NCBI RefSeq assembly: GCF_004122095.1
Contig: NZ_SAWZ01000002.1
Span: 124,001 to 188,000, forward strand
Length of the DNA: 64,000 bases
Origin: Pseudoxanthomonas composti
GTDB taxonomy: Bacteria > Pseudomonadota > Gammaproteobacteria > Xanthomonadales > Xanthomonadaceae
Reading direction: 5' to 3'
Each line of letters opens with the position of its first letter. Within the stretch, counting starts at the first letter, position 1. Shown one piece after another: positions 1-9,166 of the stretch. The notes below the pieces were generated by a model that was not told where the DNA came from, searched no databases, and worked only from the letters and a program-made list of their open reading frames with translations. The position numbers and the translations under genes were made by a program.

Positions 1-308
1 GCACCCAGGCCCTGAATGTAGTCCAGGCGCTGCTGCACGCCGCGCAGGTCGCCACCGCTGTAGCGACGGTGGTCGCGTGGATCGTATTCGCCCTTGCCCT
101 GGTCGTTGTTGCCCGGGTCGCCATCGGCGAAGCGGTCGATCATGACGAAGTAGATCACCGCATCGCGCCAGTCCGGCGAGGGCACGTGCAGCGCGCCCGG
201 CGTCTGCGCACCGGCGGCCAGCGGAAACAGCAGTGCGGCGCGCAGCGCGCCTCGTGCGGCGCAGCATTTTGCGCGCCTTGGACCCTGAAACCGCTTTCGC
301 ATCGACAT
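1..308 (-). CDS. Alpha-amylase family (GH13) glycoside hydrolase, N-terminal part only
   Basis: The reverse strand encodes about 102 residues before the left edge cuts the gene. ATG at 308 has GGGAGGAG 8 nt upstream. A basic, Ala-rich signal peptide ending near AGA-Q implies export. It is followed by DWRDAVIYFVMIDRFADGD and a GNNDQGKG loop, the first beta-strand and Asp-rich (probably calcium-binding) loop of secreted GH13 enzymes. Expected role: cleavage of alpha-1,4-glucans in the periplasm or outside. It is divergent from the TonB receptor across 227 nt, the usual layout of a maltodextrin locus. Catalytic residues lie outside the window, so the subfamily is unknown. Confidence 0.85.
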   Translation of the reverse strand, partial: MSMRKRFQGPRRAKCCAARGALRAALLFPLAAGAQTPGALHVPSPDWRDAVIYFVMIDRFADGDPGNNDQGKGEYDPRDHRRYSGGDLRGVQQRLDYIQGLG

Positions 309-381
309 GACCGCGCACTCCTCCCATGATTGGCGTGGGCACGCTACCAATGCGCATGCGCCTAAGCCGAAGGTGCAAGGC

Positions 382-397
382 ATGAATACGTATGCAT
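382..397. promoter_or_regulatory. Candidate LacI/MalR-type operator between amylase and TonB receptor
   Basis: A 16-bp palindrome, ATGAATAC/GTATGCAT, has 7 of 8 positions symmetric about a central CG. A CG-centred palindrome is typical of LacI-family operators. It lies in the divergent promoter region, 74 nt from the amylase start and 138 nt from the receptor start. Maltose loci of related bacteria are commonly controlled by a LacI-family MalR, so control of both genes is inferred. No regulator gene is inside the window. Confidence 0.5.
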
Positions 398-535
398 CCA
401 GATGGCGCGGACGATGCCCGGACATACCATTGCCGCCACGTTACAGGGCAGACACATCCGCCTCTCGCAACGCGTGGTTGCCACCTGGCACCCAGAACAA
501 CTCGGCAACCAAGACAACATTGACTGGAGGGGAAA

Positions 536-3235
536 ATGTTGCATCTCAAGCGCAACCTGCTGTGCGTGGCATTGGCGTCGGTCATGACGCTGAGCGCCCA
601 TGCGCAGGCACAGACCACCGCGTCCGAGGCGACGTCGTCCAACGACGCCACCGCGGGCAACGCCAACCAGGCCACCAACCTGGACACGGTGACCGTCACC
701 GGCATCCGCCGCGGCATCGAGAACGCGATCGAGACCAAGCGCGAATCGACTTCGATCGTGGAAAGCATTTCGGCCGAGGACATCGGCAAGCTGCCCGACG
801 TCTCCATCGCCGAGTCGATCTCGCGCCTGCCGGGCCTGACCGCCCAGCGCGTGGCCGGCCGCTCGTCCACCATCAGCATCCGCGGCCTGTCCGGCGACTA
901 CGGCACCACGCTGCTCAACGGCCGCGAGCAGGTCAGCGTCGGCGACAACCGCACCGTGGAGTTCGACCAGTATCCGGCCGAGCTGATCAACGCGGTCACC
1001 GTCTACAAGACCCCCGACGCTTCGCTGATCGGCCAGGGCCTGTCGGGCACGGTCAACCTGCAGACGGTGCGCCCCCTGCAGTTCGCCGAGCGCACCTTCT
1101 CGGTCAACGGCCGGCTGGAAGACAACTCGCTCGGCAAGCTCAACAGCGGCAGCGACGACCGTGGCAGCCGCGTCAGCGGCGCCTACATCGACCAGTTCGC
1201 CGACCGCACGGTCGGTCTTGCGGTGGGCTACGCGCGGCTGGATTCGCCCGGCCAGGCCAACCGCTGGGAAGCCTGGGGCTATCCCACCGACGCCGCTGGC
1301 ACCTACGTGCTCGGTGGCACCAAGTCGATGGCGTCCTCCACCAGCAACGTGCGCCAGGGCCTGATGGGCGTGCTGGAGTTCCAGCCCAACGACAGTTTCC
1401 ACTCGGTGCTGGATGCGTACTACTCCAAGTTCGAGAAGGACGAGACCACGCGCTTCATGGAGACCGGACTGGCCTGGGGCGCCGGCACTTCGCTGGACCC
1501 GACCTCGGTGGTGGTCCAGGACGGCGTGGTCACCGCCGGCACCTTCAATGGCGTGCGCCCGGTGCTGCGCAACGACCGCAATACCGGCGATGACAAGCTC
1601 TTCGCCATCGGCTGGAACAACGAGTTCAAGGCCGGCGACTACTGGACCCTGGTCGGCGATGTCAGCTACTCGCGCGCGGACCGCCAGGAAAGCATCCTGG
1701 AAACCTACTCGGGTATGCGCGCCGGGGTCACCGACTCGGTGGATTTCCTGCTGGGTCGTCACAAGCCGACTTTCAGCTACGGCATGGATTACACCGACCC
1801 GTCGCAGATCGTGCTGACCGACCCGAACAACTACGGCCAGGACGGCTACATCAAGCTGCCGGAAGTGGAGGACACGCTGAAGTCCTTCCGCGCCAGCGCC
1901 GAGCGTAGCTTCGAGAGCGGCATCTTCAGCAGCCTGGAATTCGGCGCCAACTTCTCCGACCGCGAAAAGCGCCGCTCGGTGCCGGAGTCCTTCGTCGACC
2001 TGATCCAGGACGAGACGGTGGTCGACCCGTCCTACATCCTCAGTCCGGTCAAGCTGGGCTTCACCGGCATCCCCGGCAGCTTCGCCTATGACATCGACCG
2101 CGTGTTCAACCAGTACTACGTGCTGCGCGAGAACGTCAACGCCGACATTCTCAACAAGCAGTGGACCATCAACGAGAAGGTCGATACCTACTACACCCAG
2201 CTCAACATCAACACCGACATGGGCGGGGTCTCGGTCAAGGGCAACGTGGGCGTGCAGGTGGTGCGTACCGACCAGGATTCCAGCGGCTTCTCGCTGACCC
2301 AGGGCGATGCCGCCAATGCCACGCCCATCACCGGCGGGGCGCGGTACACCGACGTGCTGCCCAGCCTGAACCTGGCCTTCGGCTTCGTGGCCGACCAGAC
2401 CCTGCGCCTGGGCCTGGGGCGGCAGATGGCACGCCCGCGCATCGACCAGATGCGCGCCAGTGCCAACTCCTCGCTGTGCACGGCCGGCGACTGCATCGGC
2501 GAGTGGACCCGCACTGGCGGCAACCCCGCACTGAAGCCGTGGACGGCCAATGCCGCCGACGTGTCCTACGAGAAGTACTTCGGCAATGGCGGCGGTTACG
2601 TCAGCGCCGCGTACTTCTACAAGGACCTGCGCACCTACATCTACGACCAGACCACCGAGTACGACTTCACCGGCTTCGTCCCGCCGGAAGGCTATGCCGG
2701 CCCCACGCCGCCCAACATCGGCCGCTACACGCGTCCGGCCAACGGCGAGGGCGGCAGCCTGGAAGGCTACGAGCTGGCCGCCTCGGTGCCGTTCGACACC
2801 TTCCTGCCGGCCCTGGAGGGCTTCGGCCTGCAGGCCAACTACTCCGATACCAAGAGCTCGATCAAGCGGCTGGGCCCGGATGGCCCGGACGAGCCGATCG
2901 CCGGCCTGTCGCGTCGCGTCACCAACGTCACCCTGTACTTCGAGAAGGCCGGCTTCTCGGCTCGTGTCGGCGCGCGCAAGCGTTCGGACTTCCTCGGCGA
3001 GATCCAGGGCTTCGGTGCCGACCGTGCCCAGGTCTACATCAAGGGCGAGACCGTGGTGGACTTCCAGACCGGCTACGCCTTCCAGGAAGGCAGCCTGCAA
3101 GGCCTGTCCTTCCTGTTGCAGATCAACAACCTCACCAACGAGCCCTACGAGCAGTACTTCAGGGACAGCGGCCTGACCCAGCGTTACGAGGAATATGGTC
3201 GGCAGGTGCTGCTGGGCGTGAACTACAAGTTTTAA
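536..3235 (+). CDS. TonB-dependent outer-membrane receptor, maltose/maltodextrin (MalA) type
   Basis: 899 residues. ATG has GGAGGGG 4 nt upstream. Residues 1-25 are a signal peptide ending AHAQA. Then comes a TonB-box-like TVTVTGIR and a plug domain with the xanthomonad/Caulobacter signature (KLPDVSIAES, LPGLTAQRVAGR, ISIRGLSGDYGTTLLNGREQ), followed by a 22-strand-type barrel ending in Phe (GVNYKF), as expected for BAM-assembled proteins. It should import oligosaccharide across the outer membrane using TonB-ExbBD energy. The divergent alpha-amylase supports maltodextrin as substrate, by analogy with Caulobacter MalA. There is no N-terminal FecA-type signalling extension. The substrate is inferred from context. 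Confidence 0.9.
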   Translation: MLHLKRNLLCVALASVMTLSAHAQAQTTASEATSSNDATAGNANQATNLDTVTVTGIRRGIENAIETKRESTSIVESISAEDIGKLPDVSIAESISRLPGLTAQRVAGRSSTISIRGLSGDYGTTLLNGREQVSVGDNRTVEFDQYPAELINAVTVYKTPDASLIGQGLSGTVNLQTVRPLQFAERTFSVNGRLEDNSLGKLNSGSDDRGSRVSGAYIDQFADRTVGLAVGYARLDSPGQANRWEAWGYPTDAAGTYVLGGTKSMASSTSNVRQGLMGVLEFQPNDSFHSVLDAYYSKFEKDETTRFMETGLAWGAGTSLDPTSVVVQDGVVTAGTFNGVRPVLRNDRNTGDDKLFAIGWNNEFKAGDYWTLVGDVSYSRADRQESILETYSGMRAGVTDSVDFLLGRHKPTFSYGMDYTDPSQIVLTDPNNYGQDGYIKLPEVEDTLKSFRASAERSFESGIFSSLEFGANFSDREKRRSVPESFVDLIQDETVVDPSYILSPVKLGFTGIPGSFAYDIDRVFNQYYVLRENVNADILNKQWTINEKVDTYYTQLNINTDMGGVSVKGNVGVQVVRTDQDSSGFSLTQGDAANATPITGGARYTDVLPSLNLAFGFVADQTLRLGLGRQMARPRIDQMRASANSSLCTAGDCIGEWTRTGGNPALKPWTANAADVSYEKYFGNGGGYVSAAYFYKDLRTYIYDQTTEYDFTGFVPPEGYAGPTPPNIGRYTRPANGEGGSLEGYELAASVPFDTFLPALEGFGLQANYSDTKSSIKRLGPDGPDEPIAGLSRRVTNVTLYFEKAGFSARVGARKRSDFLGEIQGFGADRAQVYIKGETVVDFQTGYAFQEGSLQGLSFLLQINNLTNEPYEQYFRDSGLTQRYEEYGRQVLLGVNYKF

Positions 3236-3301
3236 GGCCGGCTTCCAGACCCGCCACGGCGGGAAGCTGGCACGGCAGGTTCCGGACGTCACCGTATGAT
3301 C

Positions 3302-3331
3302 GAAAGGCCCCGGAAACGGGGCCTTTCTTTT
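3302..3331 (+). terminator. Rho-independent terminator of the TonB receptor gene
   Basis: Perfect 10-bp stem GAAAGGCCCC/GGGGCCTTTC, closed by an extra G-C pair on a GAAA tetraloop, followed by TTT(TGG). It lies 67 nt after the receptor stop. Confidence 0.85.
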
Positions 3332-3525
3332 GGTCCTTCCGATCGATAGGGGGGGGCAGACGTGAGGCGTGCGCGCATCGCCGCTTCGGGAAACCAGCAG
3401 GCGGTTGGGCGGCAGCCGCGCTTGCTACGGTCATGTGGTGCTGACCTGAATCGAAGCGATTGGCCAAGTGCCCGGCTTGCCGCGGCGACCACCCGAGGGC
3501 CCGCTGCTGTACACGCGGTGCAAAG

Positions 3526-3706
3526 CTTCTTTCGAAGAAGTCAGAACCCACAGGCGTCGGGCCTGGCCCTGCGCCGGGTATGGCGAAAAGCGGGCCATGG
3601 ATGGCCCGCGGCGGCGAGTCAGCCATGGATGGCTGACCGAGCCGAGGAGCCATGCCCGGCTCAGGGGCAGGCTGGTTGGCGAAGTCGGCTTTTCACGACC
3701 AACCAG
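3526..3706. repeat. Cluster of short palindromes in the receptor-porin gap
   Basis: The 3236-3878 gap holds no credible gene. It contains a series of inverted repeats: CTTCTT-TCG-AAGAAG (3526-3540); CGGGCCAT-GG-ATGGCCCG (3591-3608); GTCAGCCAT-GG-ATGGCTGAC (3618-3637); and CTGGTTGG (3672-3679) with CCAACCAG (3699-3706). The second and third share the core GCCATGGATGGC, so they look like two members of one intergenic palindrome family. Function unknown; they may fold in RNA or bind protein. Confidence 0.7.
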
Positions 3707-3878
3707 GTTTCCCTCCAATGACATCGCCTGGCGGAAGCGTCGTTTTGCAGCACGTTCCGGAGAGCCTGTCTCCGCGCAGTTTCGAACCCGGCCCTCACTA
3801 CCTCAAGTCTTCACCCGGCACTCCGCGCGCAGCGTGCCCGGTTGGGCGACGCGTGCGGTGGCGCATCGACGCGCAGCC

Positions 3879-5351
3879 TCAGAAGATGAACTCCAGTCGC
3901 GTATTGAAGGTGTTGCCGTTGTCGGGGCCAAGGAAGTCGCCACTGCGGTTGGTGCTTTCCCAGTGCGAGACCTCCAGCATGATCCGCGCCAGTGCGTTGA
4001 GGTACCAGTTCACGCCGACGGTGGTGGTCTCGCCCTCGCCGCCGGTGGGGAGCCGGGAGAAATCCGCTCGCTCATAGCGGGCCTTGATCTCCCAGGCGCC
4101 GATGCCGCCCGCCGTGACGTCCTGTTCGATCGATGGCTTGTTCCAGGTGCCGCGCCGGGCGTTGTAGACGGGCATGCCGCCGGCCAGGAACCAGCCGGCG
4201 GAGACCGCATAGGCGTCGTGGCTGAGGTCGTAGCGCGTGCCGGCATCGTGACCGCGGATCTCGCGCTGGCCCCATTCGGCGAAGGTCCAGCCGCGCCCCT
4301 GCACCACGCCCAGCTCGGCGCCATAGCCCAGGCTGGATTCGGCGCCGGGCAGCGCGCCCGGTCGCACGCGCGCGTACTCGTTGATATCGCCCGCCGCGGC
4401 ATAGCTGCGAATCAAGGGGCTGGCATCGCCGGCCAGATCCTCGTAGAAGATCCAGCCACCGAGATGCCACTTGGTGGTGGCGGTGTTGTACGGCGTCCAG
4501 TGCGCGCGCGTGGCCCACGTCAGGCTGTCGTTGTCCTGGCCGCGGGTGTCGTTGATCAGATCGCCGGTGACGCTGCCAGTGACATGCCAGTCGCTGCCGG
4601 TGATGCGCTCGGTGACGCCCACGCCGAAGTAGCCGCGCACCGGCTGGATCAGGCCCGCCACGGCGTTGCGTTCCATGAAGTGCACCACCGGGCTGCCGGT
4701 GGCCCCGTCCATGCCACGGTCGCTCAGGCGCTGTCCGACCGTGAGTTCTGCCTCCAGCCCACCCACGTGATGAGCCACGGTGGCGAAGGCGGATTTGACC
4801 TCCATGATGTTGCTGGCGAAGTCGGCTTCCAATTGGTAGCCGAAGCGGCCATAGGTGCCTTCCGCGCCCAACCGCAGCCGGCGGATGCCGGTGGCCGACA
4901 GGTTGCGCTGGCCGAAGCGCGAGCCGCTGGTGCTGGTGGCATCCAGCAGGAAGCGGCCGCGCGGCTTGAAGGTGAATTCGCCATCGTCGCTGGTGAAGAT
5001 CGGCGCGCCGCTGTGGAAGTCGGCCAGCACCGGCGAGAGGCCATCGTCATTGCTGCGGCGTGCCACCGGCGCTGATGGCGCGGACGTTTGCGTCGCCGTG
5101 TCCACCGTGGGTGCAGGCGCCGCTGCAGGCGCGGCAGCCTGGGCGGCGATGGACGGTGCCTGCGAAGCACGCGGCGGCGACTGCGCCTCCAGCGTGGCCA
5201 GGCGTGCTTCCAGCGCCTGGATCTGCGCGGCTTGCGCGCGGATGAGCTGTTCCAGTTCGGAGGCGCTGGCCTGCTGGGCCGATGCCGGCAGGGCGATGCC
5301 TGCGAGGGCGGCGGCGATGGCCAGCGGAAGCAGTTGCGGGGTGCGGATCAT
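3879..5351 (-). CDS. Phosphate-selective-porin-like outer-membrane protein (OprO/OprP family)
   Basis: 490 residues from ATG 5351, which has GGGAG 6 nt upstream and opens a clean signal peptide ending ASAQQ. An upstream in-frame ATG lacks this context. After the signal peptide, a short Leu/Ala/Gln heptad segment (residues about 27-60, EQLIRAQAAQIQALEARL) suggests a trimerising coiled coil. An Ala/Pro linker and a beta-barrel ending in the aromatic LEFIF follow. The family forms anion channels. The gene lies 170 nt downstream of the CitMHS transporter on the same strand, so citrate or another anion is a plausible substrate. The family name does not prove phosphate selectivity. Confidence 0.85.
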   Translation of the reverse strand: MIRTPQLLPLAIAAALAGIALPASAQQASASELEQLIRAQAAQIQALEARLATLEAQSPPRASQAPSIAAQAAAPAAAPAPTVDTATQTSAPSAPVARRSNDDGLSPVLADFHSGAPIFTSDDGEFTFKPRGRFLLDATSTSGSRFGQRNLSATGIRRLRLGAEGTYGRFGYQLEADFASNIMEVKSAFATVAHHVGGLEAELTVGQRLSDRGMDGATGSPVVHFMERNAVAGLIQPVRGYFGVGVTERITGSDWHVTGSVTGDLINDTRGQDNDSLTWATRAHWTPYNTATTKWHLGGWIFYEDLAGDASPLIRSYAAAGDINEYARVRPGALPGAESSLGYGAELGVVQGRGWTFAEWGQREIRGHDAGTRYDLSHDAYAVSAGWFLAGGMPVYNARRGTWNKPSIEQDVTAGGIGAWEIKARYERADFSRLPTGGEGETTTVGVNWYLNALARIMLEVSHWESTNRSGDFLGPDNGNTFNTRLEFIF

Positions 5352-5520
5352 GGTGATCTCCCAAGGGATGAGCAACGCCATGCCGAGCGCGGTCGATCCG
5401 CCGCGTCGTGGCAGAGCAGGGGGCAAAGCGGGCGAACCTCTCAGCCGTGCGTGCGGCCGCCTTCGGCGCGAGTGGGGCCGCGGCGTGCGCGATCCTTCGC
5501 GCGCATCACGGCGGCACGGC

Positions 5521-6852
5521 TCAGCCAGCGGCCAGTGGAAACAGCCCGAACAGCAGGCCGGTGAGCAGCAGGATCAGGCAGATCATCACCGCCCACTTCA
5601 ACGTGAAGCGCTGGTGGTCGGCGAAATCCACCTTGGCCATGCCCACCAGCAGATAGGTCGAAGGCACCAGCGGGCTGAGCAGGTGCACCGGCTGGCCGGC
5701 CAGCGAGGCGCGCGCCATTTCCACCGGCGCGATGCCGTACTGGCCAGCGGCTTCGGACAGGATCGGCAACACGCCAAAGTAGAAGGCGTCGTTGGACATG
5801 AAGAAGGTGAACGGCATACTGGCCACGCCGGTGATCACCGCCAGATGCGGGCCCCAGGCATCGGGGATCACCGCCAGGAAGCTGCGCGACATCGCCTCGA
5901 CCATGCCGGTGTTGGACAGGATGCCGGTGAAGATGCCCGCGGCGAAGATCAGCGACACCACCGACAGCACGTTGCCGGCATGGTTGACCAGGCGCGCGCG
6001 CTGGTCGGCCAGATCGGGGTAGTTGACGACCAGCGAGATGGCGAAGCCGATCATGAAAAGCACCGGCATGGGCAGCACGCCGATCACCAGCGCGGCCATC
6101 AGGGCCAGGGTCATGGCCAGGTTGACCCACAGCAGGCGCGGGCGCTTCAGGGCCTGCGCCTCGGCGCGCTCGGCCTCGCTCAGCGTGTCCTGCGCGTGCG
6201 TTTCCTCGCGCCACGTGCCGTCGCCGGGCAGCTTGACCACACCCAGCCGGCGCCGCTCCTTCAGGCCCAGCCACCAGGCCAGCGCAAGGATGCCGGCCAG
6301 CGACAGCGCCATGGTCGGCACCATCGGAATGAACACCTTGGCTGGATCCACATGCAAGGCGGCGGCCGCACGCGCGGTCGGGCCACCCCAGGGCGTGAGG
6401 TTCATCACCCCGCTGGAGACGATGGTCACGCAGGTCATGTTCAAGGCGTTCATGCCCAGGCGCCGGTACAGCGGCAACATGGCCGAGATGGTGATCATGT
6501 AGGTGGTGGAGCCGTCGCCGTCCAGCGAGATCAGCATCGCCAGGATCGCCGTGCCCATCACGATCTTCAGCGGGTCGCCCTTGACCAGGCACAGGATGCG
6601 CCGCACCAGCGGGTCGAACAGCCCGGCATCGATCATCACGCCGAAGTACAGGATGGCGAACATCAGCATCACGCCGGTGGGCGCGATGGCCTTGATGCCA
6701 TCGAGCATCATCGTGTTGATCTCGCGGCCGAAACCGCCCAGCAGCGCGAAGACGATGGGGATGGTGATCAGCGCCACCAGCGGCGACAGGCGCTTGGTCA
6801 TGATCAGCGCCATGAAGGTAAGCACCATGCCGAAGCCGAGCAGGGTCAGCAT
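5521..6852 (-). CDS. Citrate-metal/proton symporter, CitMHS family
   Basis: 443 residues from ATG 6852 with AAGGGGG just upstream; the longer upstream frame is Arg/Pro-rich and unlike the family. The protein is almost wholly hydrophobic, with about 12 membrane segments. CitMHS features include LITIPIVFALLGGF, the SLDGDGSTTYMI stretch and VSSGVMNLTPWGGPTARA. The family imports citrate complexed with a divalent metal together with protons across the inner membrane. The divergent TctDE-like two-component system and downstream porin make a complete outer-to-inner-membrane citrate route, inferred to be under TctD control. Confidence 0.9.
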   Translation of the reverse strand: MLTLLGFGMVLTFMALIMTKRLSPLVALITIPIVFALLGGFGREINTMMLDGIKAIAPTGVMLMFAILYFGVMIDAGLFDPLVRRILCLVKGDPLKIVMGTAILAMLISLDGDGSTTYMITISAMLPLYRRLGMNALNMTCVTIVSSGVMNLTPWGGPTARAAAALHVDPAKVFIPMVPTMALSLAGILALAWWLGLKERRRLGVVKLPGDGTWREETHAQDTLSEAERAEAQALKRPRLLWVNLAMTLALMAALVIGVLPMPVLFMIGFAISLVVNYPDLADQRARLVNHAGNVLSVVSLIFAAGIFTGILSNTGMVEAMSRSFLAVIPDAWGPHLAVITGVASMPFTFFMSNDAFYFGVLPILSEAAGQYGIAPVEMARASLAGQPVHLLSPLVPSTYLLVGMAKVDFADHQRFTLKWAVMICLILLLTGLLFGLFPLAAG

Positions 6853-6970
6853 GCGTCCCCCTTCGCCCGTGCCGGCGCGACGTGCGGTGCGAGGCCATCG
6901 AGGTGCGCGGCGGATGGGCGCGGCCGCGGCAGCGCGGTGGACTTGCGGTACTGCATTCACCCTCCCAGGT

Positions 6971-6994
6971 GGCGCGCCAGGCGCGCGCTATAGT
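6971..6994 (+). promoter_or_regulatory. Possible promoter and palindrome ahead of the response regulator
   Basis: A GC palindrome-like stretch (GGCGCGCC followed by GGCGCGCGC) is directly followed by TATAGT at 6989-6994, a plausible -10 element about 100 nt before the response-regulator ATG. No good -35 hexamer is visible, so an activator may be needed. Assignment is tentative. Confidence 0.3.
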
Positions 6995-7096
6995 GATCGG
7001 CCCGAGGGCTGGTCGTGCGTTGCGACAGTGGCTGCGAGCCTAGAAGTCGGAACCTGTCATCGGCCTGTCGTTTCCTTCGAGTTAGACCAAAGACCA

Positions 7097-7783
7097 ATGC
7101 GCATCCTGTTGGTGGAAGACAACGCCGACCTGGCCGACGCCATCGTCCGGCGTATGCGCCGCAGCGGCCACGCGGTGGACTGGCAGGCCGATGGCACCCG
7201 CGCGGCCGGCGTGCTGCGCTACGCGTCCTACGACCTGGTGGTGCTGGACATCGGACTACCTGGCCAGGACGGCATGCGCGTCCTGAGCGGGCTGCGCGGG
7301 CGCGGCGATGACACCCCCGTGCTGATGCTGACCGCGCGCGATGGCATCGAGGACCGGGTGGCGGCGCTGGATGTCGGCGCCGACGATTACCTGGCCAAGC
7401 CCTTCGACTTCCGCGAGTTCGAGGCGCGCTGTCGCGTGCTGCTGCGCCGCAGTCGCGGGCAGGCTTCGGCGGCCTTGCAGATCGGCACGCTGACCTTCGA
7501 CAGTGCCGCGCATCGAGTCACCTTGGACGGCCAGGCGCTGGAGCTGCCCAACCGCGAGTTCCGCCTGCTGGAGATCCTGCTCGGCAAACTGGGGCAGGTG
7601 GTCAGCAAGGAAGAGATCGGCAACGGGCTGTATGGCTTCGACGATACCTCGGGGCCCAACGCCATCGAGCTCTACGTCGGCCGCCTGCGCAAGCGCCTGG
7701 GCGAGCGCCCGCTGCGCATCGTGACTGTGCGCGGCGCCGGCTACCGGGCCGAGGCCGCCGCCGATGGTGCAGCGGATGCTTGA
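7097..7783 (+). CDS. tctD: OmpR/PhoB-family response regulator, TctD-like
   Basis: 228 residues. An N-terminal receiver domain (1-115) has acidic residues E7/D8, phosphoacceptor D51 (VVLDIGLP), T79 and K101 (AKPF). A C-terminal winged helix (about 130-222) has ELPNREFRLLEILL and IRTVRGAGYR-like ends. The ATG at 7097 has only a weak ribosome site, but it begins the conserved MRILLVEDN. It overlaps the kinase start by 20 nt, so the two genes are translationally coupled. Position next to a CitMHS transporter and a TctE-type kinase supports control of tricarboxylate uptake. Confidence 0.88.
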   Translation: MRILLVEDNADLADAIVRRMRRSGHAVDWQADGTRAAGVLRYASYDLVVLDIGLPGQDGMRVLSGLRGRGDDTPVLMLTARDGIEDRVAALDVGADDYLAKPFDFREFEARCRVLLRRSRGQASAALQIGTLTFDSAAHRVTLDGQALELPNREFRLLEILLGKLGQVVSKEEIGNGLYGFDDTSGPNAIELYVGRLRKRLGERPLRIVTVRGAGYRAEAAADGAADA

Positions 7784-9164
7784 AGAACCCGCCCCGCGCA
7801 GGCCATCGCTGCGCCGCACGCTGCTGATGTACCTGGGCCTGCTGTCGCTGCTGGCCACCGGCGTGCTGTTCTACCTGGCCCGCGACTACGGCCACCGTGC
7901 GGCGGATCGCTCCTACGATCACCTGCTGGTGTCTTCTACGCTGTCCATCGTCGACAGCGTGGCCCTGGCCGATGGCCAGTGGCAGGTCGATCTTCCCTAC
8001 GCTGCGCTGGACCTGCTGGCGATGGCGCCGGAGGATCGGGTGTTCTACCGCGTATCCGATGCCAAGGGCCCAGCCATCACCGGCTACGCCGATCTGCCCG
8101 CGCCGCCGCGCCTGCCGGCAGAAGGTCGGCCGCTGCTGTTCGATGCGGTCTACAGCGGCGAGCCGGTGCGTTTTGCCGTGGTGACGCGGCGCTTCTCATC
8201 GCCCGCATCGCAGGACCAGGTTGTGGTGCAGGTCGGGCAGACGCGGCGCGCGCGGCAAGCCCTGGCCAACGACCTGGTGCTGCGTGCCACCGCGGCGGCG
8301 GCTCTGCTGTCGGTGCTGAGCCTGCTGCTGGTCTGGCTGGGCGTGCGGCGCGCCCTTCGGCCCTTGAAGCAGCTGGAAGACGACCTGTCCCAGCGCGAGC
8401 CCTCCGACCTGGCCCCGCTGCAGGACACAGCGCCCAAGGAGCTGGAACAGATGGTGGGCGCGCTCAATCGCTTCATGTCGAGGCTGCAGGACAGCAACGA
8501 CGGCCTGCGCGCCTTCATGGCCGAGGCCGCGCACCAGATGCGCACGCCGCTGGCGGCGATCCGCGCGCAGGCGCAGCTGGGCGTGGAGGAAGACCAGCCG
8601 GAAGAAATGCGGCGCAGCCTGGAGGCCATCGAGCGCAACGCCAGCCACATGAGCCGCCTGCTCAACCAACTGCTCAGCGATGCCAGCGTGTTGCATCGGG
8701 CCAGTCTGCAAAGCTTCGAGCCGGTCGAGCTTGGCCAGGTGCTTCGCCAGGCCGTCGCCGATGCGCTCCCCCCGGGCGGCCAGTCGCCGCCACTGCAGCT
8801 GTCCTTGCCCGATACGCCGGTTCACATCCGCGGCGACGCCCTGCTGCTGCGCGAGGCCTTCAAGAACCTCATCGATAACGCGGTGCGGCACGGCGGTGCC
8901 GACAACCCGCTGGAGCTGGAGATGCGCGTGTTCCAGGCAGATTGCCAGGTCACCCTGAGCGACCGCGGCCCCGGGATCGCCCCGGGCGATGCCGGGCGCC
9001 TGTTCGAGCGCTTCGCGCGCGGGGCCCACGCCGGGCCGGGCGGGGCAGGCCTGGGCCTGGCCATCGTGCGCCGGGTGATCCAGGCTCACCGGGGCCACAT
9101 CGCCCTGGACAACCGCGAAGGTGGCGGCCTGCGGGTGACGGTCGTGCTGCCGAGGATGCCTTGA
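7764..9164 (+). CDS. tctE: Sensor histidine kinase, TctE-like
   Basis: 466 residues in the inner membrane. TM1 is about 18-38 and TM2 about 172-193, enclosing a periplasmic domain of the 2CSK_N type (YDHLLVSSTLSIVDSV, the TctE/QseC sensor). A HAMP-like linker follows. The HisKA phosphoacceptor is H257 in AEAAHQMRTPLAAIR, and the HATPase_c domain has N-box NLIDNAVRHGG, DRGPGIAP and GGAGLGLAIV. ATG 7764 lies inside the regulator gene; the next Met (7776) is an alternative start. The kinase should sense a di- or tricarboxylate and phosphorylate the preceding regulator, perhaps helped by the binding protein encoded next. Confidence 0.88.
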   Translation: MVQRMLEEPAPRRPSLRRTLLMYLGLLSLLATGVLFYLARDYGHRAADRSYDHLLVSSTLSIVDSVALADGQWQVDLPYAALDLLAMAPEDRVFYRVSDAKGPAITGYADLPAPPRLPAEGRPLLFDAVYSGEPVRFAVVTRRFSSPASQDQVVVQVGQTRRARQALANDLVLRATAAAALLSVLSLLLVWLGVRRALRPLKQLEDDLSQREPSDLAPLQDTAPKELEQMVGALNRFMSRLQDSNDGLRAFMAEAAHQMRTPLAAIRAQAQLGVEEDQPEEMRRSLEAIERNASHMSRLLNQLLSDASVLHRASLQSFEPVELGQVLRQAVADALPPGGQSPPLQLSLPDTPVHIRGDALLLREAFKNLIDNAVRHGGADNPLELEMRVFQADCQVTLSDRGPGIAPGDAGRLFERFARGAHAGPGGAGLGLAIVRRVIQAHRGHIALDNREGGGLRVTVVLPRMP

Positions 9165-9166
9165 CG

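Noticed and set aside
362-3292. A 976-codon open frame antisense to the TonB receptor
   Set aside because: It is a shadow frame of a GC-rich gene: low-complexity Val/Ala/Gly/Arg composition, no motif, and it covers a receptor with a clear signal peptide, plug and barrel.
3159-3653. Minus-strand ORF in the receptor-porin gap
   Set aside because: It runs through the receptor terminator and palindromes and resembles no protein family.
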